Part shown: in pieces, positions 10,501-15,984 of the stretch
Layout: the number at the start of each line of letters is the position of its first letter
Position numbering within the stretch: position 1 is the first letter of the stretch
Assembly (NCBI RefSeq): GCF_913774285.1
Contig: NZ_CAJYHX010000026.1
Coordinates: forward strand, 124,001-188,000
Direction of reading: 5' to 3'
Length of the DNA: 64,000 nt
Source of the DNA: an uncultured Sphingomonas sp.
GTDB taxonomy: Bacteria; Pseudomonadota; Alphaproteobacteria; Sphingomonadales; Sphingomonadaceae
The notes under the pieces: generated by a model
What the model saw: the letters and a program-made list of their open reading frames with translations, nothing else
Told to the model about the DNA's origin: nothing
The model's database searches: none
Translations under genes and position numbers: made by a program

Positions 10501-10593
10501 TATGCCGGCCCGGTGCCCGAGTTCAGCACCAACAAGGCATTCGATGCGATCTTCGGGCGCAGCTACCGCCTTACCGCAGAGGTGAAGTTCTAA
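7543..10593 (+). CDS. TonB-dependent receptor, large (1016 aa)
   Basis: Outer-membrane active transporter. From the ATG at 7543 the protein has a signal peptide (hydrophobic SILALVLVAG, cleavage near AHAQ, residue 28). A TonB-box-like EIVVTGTR follows, then a plug domain (about 45-180, including ERIDVVSVGGAPIYGSDAIAGTVNIILKK) and a long barrel ending in F. GAAAGG at 7529-7534 sits 8 bases before this ATG; earlier in-frame starts at 7495 and 7519 would add a basic leader and look less likely. It resembles the sphingomonad and Caulobacter receptors of roughly 1000 residues used for oligosaccharides or other bulky substrates. It follows the sulfatase/FGE pair in the same direction after a 340-base gap, so membership of that cluster is possible only. 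Confidence 0.93.
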   Translation: MSLSSCKFLTTSSILALVLVAGTSAHAQERPAAPSGQEGGTKDSSSEIVVTGTRTSGKVADQPVVAITGDSIVNQGFTQIGQALTNQPQFGVPANSTVGGQGSYGAGQSFSNLYNLGAQRTLTLVNGSRFVSAAASSIFGASAGTPVDLGQIAPALVERIDVVSVGGAPIYGSDAIAGTVNIILKKNFSGIDVTASNGISERGDGANSNVSLLAGKNFGGGRGNITLNVFYDHQDGLTTASRYVTSADRPFFGKTTSASGPTNIAYFGGDRFSVVTNTGLPTAIDNLPFNGLSAGGAADPLFGAPYQAITNAAGQALVFNKAGQLVPFQHGTVVGSFTDEAGGDGFRTADYGNLLTDSKRIQGVLMGHYDFSDHLRFHAEAWASRNIATNKADQTLYNTALFSGPGGAGLAYGNYAVSSTNPFLSAADQATIQASLAASGQPTDQFYLARANTDLFAGAFTTRSSLARGVAGLDGDFAIGSHKFTWEGTITYGQVNSTSSQTGLVWQNIQNALNAVVGPNGQITCAPGYTNAPIATLSSTCAPLNIFGTGNVSQAALNYINAPAISRQVNKQFDAVFDVKGALAHLPAGDLQAVVGGEIRRESQSFDPGAFFSGAYSQYAVIAPVGGSYYTHEGFTEVTVPVLSPDMHIPLLRELTLHGAARYTDNSLNGGFWSYTGGGNWSPINGLTLRGNYTRSFRAPSVTEAFAPIATSFETGNDPCDSRFIAGGTNAAVRARNCAAAGVPAGFTSQIVDSTVKGLGGGNPALNNEIANSWTVGGNYAVPFLPGLVLTADYIHIDIKNEIVQPGVQSIMQACYDSAGYPNSPFCSAFTRDPNSHQITGFSDTFLNIASQNYRALQASARYSLKLSRLGLPEGAGVLNISSNYLHEFTNQSVVGTGSVQYAHDAIGEPADAVTTMIDWQTKRFDWSWTVLYDGPTKVNPNNPASNYEYYGVSPYWMANTSMGVMVNDHFRLRAIVNNVFNMGVSYAGPVPEFSTNKAFDAIFGRSYRLTAEVKF

Positions 10594-10849
10594 CTTCGCC
10601 GCCTGCCCTGCCGTCCGCGGCAGAATAGGCGATGCGACATTATCGGGAGCGTCCGTTTTGCCGTCTCGGCATTGCTGACGCTCCCACGCCTGGTTCCGAT
10701 CGGCTGCGGTGCGAAACGAGCGAGGGCACCGGTGTCGGTCGGGGAAGGGCGGCGCGAACGGGTGATCGCGGGACCTCAGCAAACGGCTCGCGGCGCCCGC
10801 CGCCATCCTCTCCCGCCCCCGCCATCATCCGTTCAGCGCCGGCCCATGG

Positions 10850-11245
10850 TCAGTTTCCGCGATAGGTCGAATAGCCGTACGGGCTGACTACGATCGGCAC
10901 ATGATAATGCGCCTTCGGATCGTCCACGCGAAAGGTGAGCGTGATTTCCGGGAAGAAGGGAGCCGACGCGCCGTTCGGATAGGCGGTCATGTCGAACTGC
11001 AGGCGATAAACGCCCGCATCCAAGCCGGCGGGATCGCCGAAGCTGCGCACCCGTCCATTTTCATCCGTTCGTGCACGGGTGACCTCCACCCAGCGCCCGT
11101 CGGCTGCCTTCTTCGACAAGGTTACCGGCACGTCCTTGCCGCCCACGCCCTTGGCGAGATCGAGAACATGGGTCGAGATTTCTGCGGCCGTCGCGGGAAC
11201 CGCGAGAAACAGCAGCGGCAACGCCATTGCGGCAACGATCTTCAT
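10850..11245 (-). CDS. 5-hydroxyisourate hydrolase (transthyretin-like), exported
   Basis: Enzyme of 131 residues that hydrolyses 5-hydroxyisourate, the product of urate oxidation. Residues 1-21 are a signal peptide (LLFLAVPATAA). The mature part carries the family landmarks: STHVLDLAKG near its start, the RVRSFGD region, the YHVPIVVSPYGYSTYRG block, and a C-terminus of YRGN where most members end in YRGS. The ATG at 11245 has an ideal AAGGAG site a few bases upstream. The periplasmic location fits PucM/HIUase homologues that have signal peptides. No other purine-degradation gene (uricase, OHCU decarboxylase, allantoinase) is near, so its role here is open. Confidence 0.88.
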   Translation of the reverse strand: MKIVAAMALPLLFLAVPATAAEISTHVLDLAKGVGGKDVPVTLSKKAADGRWVEVTRARTDENGRVRSFGDPAGLDAGVYRLQFDMTAYPNGASAPFFPEITLTFRVDDPKAHYHVPIVVSPYGYSTYRGN

Positions 11246-11737
11246 CCTAATTCTCCTTAAAAGCGTTTGCGGTTTGACCGACTCGCGCCCTGTTCGTGGA
11301 CGCGAACGCAGCTCCTGCAAGAGGTACATCACCTGGCACGGCAGCGGCACCGCATGCGGCCGCTTCATCTTCATCCGCGGCAACCACTCGCAAAACCCTG
11401 TCGACAGGGTTGATCTGGTGCCATTTGGCTTGCGCAAGTTCCCCGGAACGAAAGAACAGATGCGGCGCGATCCGCACCGCGCCAGCGCGATGCCTCGGAT
11501 GGCTGGACGGGAAGATACCGGCTGTCGGCGTCGGAGACCTGCACGGCGATCGCAAGGCTTCCGTGTACGGATTCGATGACGGCTAGCATGGAGGGCAACG
11601 ACTCCTGCGAGACCCGTTGTCCACCGATTCGTGGCCCACGCACCATGGGCCCTAGCAGTACGAAATGATAATCCGAGGACTACCGACAGCGATTGTGTCG
11701 CAGTTTCCCCTGGATTTCCACAATGCCCGCTATGCAC
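11246..11737. other. Gene-poor stretch between HIU hydrolase and tRNA-Leu
   Basis: About 490 bases with no intact gene. Apart from the integrase remnant (11285-11590) I see nothing recognisable. The part next to the tRNA 3' end (11591-11737) would hold the old attachment site, but no clear direct repeat of the tRNA 3' end was found within the window. Confidence 0.5.
11285..11590 (-). pseudogene. Decayed P4-type tyrosine recombinase (integrase) fragment
   Basis: Integrase similarity is spread over different minus-strand frames. One frame (about 11474-11382) reads RIAPHLFFRSGELAQAKWHQ, matching the LAPLLFVRPGELR..EW block of P4-family integrases. The overlapping next frame (about 11392-11285) reads RMKMKRPHAVPLP then CQVMYLLQELR, matching the RMKMRRPHxVPLSxQ...LEELR block. 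A third stretch around 11589 (MLAVIESVHGS) may be the preceding helix. The N-terminal domain and the catalytic H-x-x-R/Tyr end are missing, and at least one frameshift separates the blocks. It lies about 150 bases on the 3' side of tRNA-Leu, the usual place for such an integrase. This is a relic of an integrated element. Confidence 0.65.
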
Positions 11738-11822
11738 TGGTGCCCCTGGCCGGACTCGAACCAGCATGCCTTTCGGCGTTCGATTTTGAGTCGAATGCGT
11801 CTACCAATTTCGCCACAGGGGC
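11738..11822 (-). tRNA. tRNA-Leu(CAA)
   Basis: An 85-base tRNA read on the minus strand. The acceptor stem GCCCCTG pairs with CAGGGGC, followed by discriminator A and an encoded CCA at 11740-11738. The D-arm has the GGTAGACGC type of sequence. The anticodon stem TTCGA/TCGAA encloses loop CTCAAAA, giving anticodon CAA for UUG leucine codons. There is a class II variable arm (GCC..GGC type), and the T-arm contains GGTTCGAGTCC. Fold and length fit leucine tRNAs. Confidence 0.95.
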
Positions 11823-11872
11823 AGCGAAGGATGCGCACGGCTAGACGAAGCTTCGCCGCGCTGCAACCCGCT

Positions 11873-12712
11873 TCACGTCTCTTCGCGCACCTGCGCATGC
11901 GCCAGCAATGCGAACAGCACCGATCCGCCGAGGATGTTGCCGAGCAGCGCCGGCGCCAGGAAGCCGCCCAGCACCCAGCCGAGGCTCGCCTCGCCCGCCA
12001 GCCACAGCATCCACGCCTCCACCGCGCCGGCCACCACATGGGCGAACTCGCCGAGCGAGATGAAATAGGTGCAGAACACCAGCACGAAGAATTCCTGTCG
12101 CCGCGCGCCCGGCAGCGACCAGGCGATCCCGGCCATCAGGAAGCCCGCGGGCACCGCCGCGCGCACCGCATCCCAGCCGGACAGCTCGAGCAGGCTGCGC
12201 GAGGTGTCGAGCATCGCCTTGGTGCTCGCCTGCGTGCCTACCCAGCCTTCGGTCGCGAGCCAGGCGATCAGCAGCGTGCCGGCGAGATTGGCCGCCAGTA
12301 CCAGGCCCCAGAGCCGCCCCAGCCGCGCGAAATTGCGTAAGCTAGGGCTCGCCGCGACGGGGATCACCGCGGAGAGCGTGCTTTCGGTGAACAGCTGCAG
12401 CCGCCCGAGCACGACAATCACGAAGCCCAGGCAGTAGCCGATGCTCGACACCGGCAGCCGCCACGCCGTATCGGGCAGATGGCTCTCGATCAGTCCTCGC
12501 CCGAGCACCGATGCCGCCATCGCCACGCCGGCGACCACGCCGGAGAAGAACAGCGAACTCGCCGGCCGGTCGAGTTCCTCGTCGCCCTGGCGGCGAATGA
12601 CTTCGTGGATGACGCGCGAGGACGCTGCCTCGCGTTCCTGGACATCCTCTTCCTCATCGGGAGGGAGATCGGGCTCTTCGCCGTCGGGCGCTTCGTTTCG
12701 GGGCTGTTGCAC
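11873..12712 (-). CDS. Formate/nitrite transporter (FNT) family membrane protein, YfdC-like
   Basis: Integral inner-membrane channel protein of 279 residues. A charged acidic N-terminal tail (about 1-50, rich in D/E) precedes six hydrophobic segments. The FNT-type segments QLFTESTLSAVIPV, GEFAHVVAGAVE and GNILGGSVLFALLAHAQV are visible. The long acidic tail and these motifs resemble the YfdC branch rather than FocA or NirC, so anion specificity is unknown. The start is GTG at 12712; no better start lies upstream. It is divergent from the EF-hand gene and ends about 50 bases before the tRNA-Leu 5' end. Confidence 0.85.
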   Translation of the reverse strand: MQQPRNEAPDGEEPDLPPDEEEDVQEREAASSRVIHEVIRRQGDEELDRPASSLFFSGVVAGVAMAASVLGRGLIESHLPDTAWRLPVSSIGYCLGFVIVVLGRLQLFTESTLSAVIPVAASPSLRNFARLGRLWGLVLAANLAGTLLIAWLATEGWVGTQASTKAMLDTSRSLLELSGWDAVRAAVPAGFLMAGIAWSLPGARRQEFFVLVFCTYFISLGEFAHVVAGAVEAWMLWLAGEASLGWVLGGFLAPALLGNILGGSVLFALLAHAQVREET

Positions 12713-12871
12713 CGATGCTGAACGTAGATGTCTCTGGGAGGTTGCCGCAGATCGACACCAAGCGGCGAGGCCCTAGACGCGTGTCAGCAAACATTCATGT
12801 CGTCATCGCGAAGCTCTGCGACTTTCACTGGGACATTCGCCGCTCAGCCGCTGCCTCGGGGAGAATTGCAC

Positions 12872-13240
12872 ATGCTAACCATCGTTCTGCTGCTCGCAAC
12901 ACAAGTCGCCCCGACGACAACCACGCCAAGCGACCGCCAGCATGAGCTAAAGGTGGACATGCAACTGGATGCTGCGTTCTTCGCCGAGGCCGACCAGAAT
13001 GGAGACGGTGGACTATCCCTTGAGGAGTTCGTAGCGGGCATGGACAAGCGGATCGACGCGGCGATCGCTGGGAACCCCGCTGCGCAGAAAAAGATCACGC
13101 CCGACAATCGGGCGATGATGCGTGAAAAGATGCTCGCGCCGGCTTTCCGAGGCTTCGACAAGAATTCCGATGGCATCCTTACGCTAGCGGAGATCAGGTC
13201 TGCAGCGAAGGCGAACGAAGGTACGGGAAATTTGCGTTGA
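12872..13240 (+). CDS. Small exported EF-hand calcium-binding protein
   Basis: A protein of 122 residues with a short hydrophobic N-terminus (LTIVLLLATQ) that could be a signal peptide. It has two EF-hand loops, DQNGDGGLSLEE and DKNSDGILTLAE, each with the D-x-N-x-D-G-x-L-x-x-x-E pattern needed to bind Ca2+. GGGAGA at 12858-12863 sits 8 bases before the ATG. Such pairs of EF-hands are common in sphingomonad periplasmic proteins whose roles are mostly unknown. Confidence 0.8.
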   Translation: MLTIVLLLATQVAPTTTTPSDRQHELKVDMQLDAAFFAEADQNGDGGLSLEEFVAGMDKRIDAAIAGNPAAQKKITPDNRAMMREKMLAPAFRGFDKNSDGILTLAEIRSAAKANEGTGNLR

Positions 13241-13361
13241 CCAGGGACTGACCGCATCGCTTCCGCCATGACGCCAACGAGGTAGCGGCTTGAACGAAGC
13301 TTCAGCGTCGGGCGGACGCAGCGGCGTTTTCAACATCTGCAGCAAACCGCAAGCCGCGCCG

Positions 13362-13490
13362 CTACCTGCAATATGCAAGCAGCGCGCAGGCGATAGCGCC
13401 CGCCAGGACAATCCCCAGCCACAGCTTCCATGTCCCGCGATCGGGTCCGCCGATGGCGCCGAGATATTCCAGGATCGCCTCGATCAGCAT
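13362..13490 (-). CDS. Possible small membrane protein (42 aa)
   Basis: A short frame that starts 8 bases after the comM stop in the same direction. The predicted product has a short amphipathic start, then WKLWLGIVLAGAIACALLAY, one transmembrane span at the C-terminus. No strong ribosome-binding site is visible, so translation would depend on coupling to comM. I do not recognise a family. The in-frame extension to 13544 would overlap comM and is less likely. Confidence 0.4.
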   Translation of the reverse strand: MLIEAILEYLGAIGGPDRGTWKLWLGIVLAGAIACALLAYCR

Positions 13491-13497
13491 CGCCCGC

Positions 13498-15006
13498 TTA
13501 ACTCCGCGGCGCCTGGCGGCGGTAGCTGAGCGCCTCCGCCACATGGATGCGCCCTACCCCCTCGGCCCCCGCGAGATCGGCGATCGTCCGGGCCACGCGC
13601 AGCACCCTTGTATAGCCCCGCGCCGACAGCCGCATCGCTTCGGCCGCCTGGGCGAGCAGCTTGCGTCCGGCATCGTCGGGCGTGGCGACCGCCATCAGCG
13701 GCTCGCCATCGGCCTCGGCATTGGTCCGCACCGACGTTCCTGCATAGCGCGCCGTCTGGACCCGCCGCGCCGCCGCTACCCGCGCCGCCACTTCCGCCGA
13801 TCCTTCGGCGGGGGGCGGTAGGACGAGATCTGCGGCGGTGACCGGCTGGACCTCGACATGCAGGTCGATGCGATCGAGCAAGGGACCTGAAACCTTGGCC
13901 TGATAGTCCGCCGCGCAGCGCGGCGCGCGGGCGCAGGCCAGCGCGGGGTCGCCCAGATGCCCGCAGCGGCACGGGTTCATCGCCGCGATCAGCTGTACCC
14001 GCGCCGGAAAGGTGACATGCGCATTGGCCCGCGCGACGCTCACCACCCCGGCTTCCAGCGGCTGGCGGAGCGAATCGAGCACCGCGCGCTGGAACTCGGG
14101 CAGCTCGTCGAGGAAGAGCACGCCGAGGTGCGCGAGGCTCACCTCGCCCGGCTTCACCTTGAGCCCGCCCCCGGTCAGCGCCGCCATCGAGGCCGAGTGA
14201 TGCGGCGCGCGGAACGGCCGGGTCCGCGTCAGCCGCCCGCCCTGCAGCGTGCCCGCGACCGAGGCGACCATCGACACTTCCAGCGCCTCGGCGGCCTCCA
14301 GCGGCGGCAGGATGCCCGGCAGGCACGCCGCCATCAGCGACTTGCCCGCCCCCGGCGGCCCTACGAACAGCAAATTATGCCCCCCAGCCGCCGCGATCTC
14401 CAGCGCGCGCTTGGCGGTCTCCTGCCCCTTCACCTGCGCGAGGTCCGGCCCCTGCCCCGGCGGGTCGACCTCGCCCGGCACCGGCCCCGGGAGCAGCTGG
14501 TTGCCCTTGAAGTGGTTGAGCAGGCTGATCAGGTCGGGCGCGGCGAGCACCTCCACCTGCCCCGCCCAGCTCGCCTCGGGGCCCTGCGCGGCGGGGCAGA
14601 CCAGCCCCTTGCCCGCCTCGGCCGCGTGCATCGCCGCGAGCAGCACGCCCGGCGACGGCGCGATCCGCCCGTCGAGCGCCAGTTCGCCGACCACGACATA
14701 GCCCGCGATCGTCTCGGCATCGACCACCCCCATCGCCGCCAGCAGCGCCAGCGCGATGGGGAGATCGAAATGCGATCCTTCCTTGGGCAGGTCGGCAGGC
14801 GAGAGGTTGAGCACGATATGCTTGGGCGGCAGCGCCAGCCCGATCGCGGCCATCGTGGCGCGGACGCGCTCGCGGCTTTCCGCCACCGCCTTGTCGGGCA
14901 GGCCGACGACGACGAACTTGGGCAGCCCGGCGACGAGGTTGCATTGCACCTCCACCGCGCGCGCTTCCAACCCCAGATAGGCTACCGTCGAGACGCTGGC
15001 GACCAA
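13498..15006 (-). CDS. comM: YifB/ComM family Mg chelatase-like AAA+ ATPase
   Basis: AAA+ helicase-like protein of 502 residues. In naturally competent bacteria ComM helps branch migration during integration of incoming DNA. An N-terminal Lon-protease-like domain (VSTVAYLGLEARAVEVQ, about 1-165) is followed by the Mg-chelatase ATPase domain with Walker A GPPGAGKS, Walker B VLFLDELPEF, the NPCRCGH motif and a C-terminal Mg_chelatase_C region. I chose the TTG at 15006 because a GGGGAGGGGG ribosome-binding site lies just upstream and the family starts just before VSTVA. An ATG at 15066 would add 20 residues without similarity. Confidence 0.9.
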   Translation of the reverse strand: MVASVSTVAYLGLEARAVEVQCNLVAGLPKFVVVGLPDKAVAESRERVRATMAAIGLALPPKHIVLNLSPADLPKEGSHFDLPIALALLAAMGVVDAETIAGYVVVGELALDGRIAPSPGVLLAAMHAAEAGKGLVCPAAQGPEASWAGQVEVLAAPDLISLLNHFKGNQLLPGPVPGEVDPPGQGPDLAQVKGQETAKRALEIAAAGGHNLLFVGPPGAGKSLMAACLPGILPPLEAAEALEVSMVASVAGTLQGGRLTRTRPFRAPHHSASMAALTGGGLKVKPGEVSLAHLGVLFLDELPEFQRAVLDSLRQPLEAGVVSVARANAHVTFPARVQLIAAMNPCRCGHLGDPALACARAPRCAADYQAKVSGPLLDRIDLHVEVQPVTAADLVLPPPAEGSAEVAARVAAARRVQTARYAGTSVRTNAEADGEPLMAVATPDDAGRKLLAQAAEAMRLSARGYTRVLRVARTIADLAGAEGVGRIHVAEALSYRRQAPRS

Positions 15007-15153
15007 GAGAGCCCCCTCCCCGATATGGGAGCATAGCGGCTTTTGCTCGCTACGGAAGCGGTACAATCAGCGGCGAGCGTATTGCACAGGCACCACACCT
15101 CTCCCATCTGTGGGGCGATGTGCTCCGAACCCGGCCAATTTCCGCATCCTGCG

Positions 15154-15182
15154 TTGACTCTGGCGCCGCTTGCCCGTAATGG
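15154..15182 (+). promoter_or_regulatory. Predicted sigma-70 promoter of rpmH-rnpA
   Basis: A -35 TTGACT (15154-15159) and a -10 TAATGG (15177-15182) are separated by exactly 17 bases, about 60 bases before the rpmH start. Transcription would begin near 15189, just before the leader hairpin. Confidence 0.55.
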
Positions 15183-15194
15183 CGCTCGACACGC

Positions 15195-15218
15195 GGCCGC
15201 CCCTGTGGCGGCCCTTTT
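15195..15218 (+). promoter_or_regulatory. Terminator-like hairpin in the rpmH leader
   Basis: A perfect 7-bp stem GGCCGCC / GGCGGCC with a 5-base loop is followed by CTTTT. It lies between the predicted promoter and the rpmH start, 27 bases before the ATG, so it could attenuate or stabilise the rpmH-rnpA transcript. It could instead end a transcript from further upstream, but no gene is seen there on this strand. Confidence 0.5.
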
Positions 15219-15244
15219 ACGTTCTAGATACTCGAGGATGAGCG

Positions 15245-15379
15245 ATGAAGCGGACCTTTCAGCCGAGCAACCTGGTGCGTGCGCGCCGGCACGGCTTCCG
15301 TGCACGGATGGCGACCCCGGGCGGTCGCAATGTGATCCGCGCCCGCCGCGCCCGCGGCCGCAAGAAGCTGTCGGCGTAA
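15245..15379 (+). CDS. rpmH: 50S ribosomal protein L34
   Basis: A basic ribosomal protein of 44 residues, beginning [18 protein letters not shown] and ending RGRKKLSA, the canonical L34 sequence and length. GAGG at 15233-15236 is 8 bases upstream of the ATG. It heads the rpmH-rnpA-yidD-yidC group. Another ATG 7 bases upstream (15238) opens a different frame that runs through the whole gene into rnpA. Confidence 0.97.
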   Translation: MKRTFQPSNLVRARRHGFRARMATPGGRNVIRARRARGRKKLSA

Positions 15380-15393
15380 GCACCGACACGCCC

Positions 15394-15753
15394 TTGCTGA
15401 GCCTCGACCGGCTCACGCAGCGCAAGGACTATCTCGCCGCCAACGGGGGAAAGCGGGCACCGATGCCCGGTTTCGTTCTGCTGGTGCGCGAACGGAACGA
15501 TGCCGATCCGTCGATGCGGATCGGCATTACCGTATCCAAGAAAGTTGGCAACGCCGTTATCCGGAATCGGATGAAGCGGCGCTTTCGCATGCTCGCGCGC
15601 GAAATCCTGCCCGAGGCAGGGATAGCCGGCGCGGACCATGTGCTGATCGGCCGGAATGGCGGAATCGAACGCCCCTATGCCGATCTGAAGGCGGAACTCG
15701 CCAAGGCGCTTCGGCGCGTGCGCCCCAAGGGCGACCCCAAGGTCGAATCATGA
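15394..15753 (+). CDS. rnpA: Ribonuclease P protein component
   Basis: Protein cofactor of RNase P, which matures tRNA 5' ends. The conserved core is visible: [10 protein letters not shown], then PGFVLLVRE, and the RNA-binding RNR motif in [19 protein letters not shown]. The start is uncertain. Between rpmH and the core the only in-frame initiators are TTG 15394 and the adjacent CTG, with no evident Shine-Dalgarno site. TTG 15394 gives 119 residues, the usual RnpA length. The alternative is ATG 15238, which would give 171 residues and enclose rpmH in another frame, as described in Thermus. The stop overlaps the yidD ATG (ATGA). Confidence 0.9.
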   Translation: MLSLDRLTQRKDYLAANGGKRAPMPGFVLLVRERNDADPSMRIGITVSKKVGNAVIRNRMKRRFRMLAREILPEAGIAGADHVLIGRNGGIERPYADLKAELAKALRRVRPKGDPKVES

Positions 15754-15962
15754 TCGCGCGGGCGCTGATGCTGCTCGCGCGCGCCTGGCAGCTGGGGCCG
15801 TCGCTGATCCTGCCGCCCACCTGCCGCTACCAGCCTTCCTGTTCGGCCTATGCAATCGAGGCGCTTCGCCGCTATGGGGCGGTGAAAGGCGGCTGGCTTG
15901 CGCTCCGGCGCATCGCGCGCTGCCATCCATGGGGCGGGCACGGCCCAGATCCCGTTCCTTGA
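15750..15962 (+). CDS. yidD: Membrane protein insertion efficiency factor YidD
   Basis: A small amphipathic protein of 70 residues that aids YidC-dependent membrane insertion. The family signature [19 protein letters not shown] and the downstream [13 protein letters not shown] are present. It overlaps the rnpA stop by 4 bases and lies 22 bases upstream of yidC, the standard order. Length is typical. Confidence 0.95.
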   Translation: MIARALMLLARAWQLGPSLILPPTCRYQPSCSAYAIEALRRYGAVKGGWLALRRIARCHPWGGHGPDPVP

Positions 15963-15984
15963 GTTTTCCTTCCGGGGATTATCG

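Noticed and set aside
10594..10849. Small genes between the large TonB receptor and the HIU hydrolase
   Set aside because: The short frames here (for example 10632-10865) are arginine/proline-rich shadows without ribosome-binding sites or motifs.
12712..12745. EcfG-type (general stress) promoter before the FNT gene
   Set aside because: GCAAC-N16-CGTT on the minus strand is near the GGAAC-N16/17-CGTT pattern, but the -10 part lies only 8 bases before the GTG start, which would need a leaderless message, and the -35 part has a mismatch.
13281..13366. Inverted repeat GGTAGCGGC / GCCGCTACC as a structured RNA or terminator
   Set aside because: The arms are only 9 bases and 68 bases apart, with no T-tract. 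It is too weak to call in GC-rich DNA.
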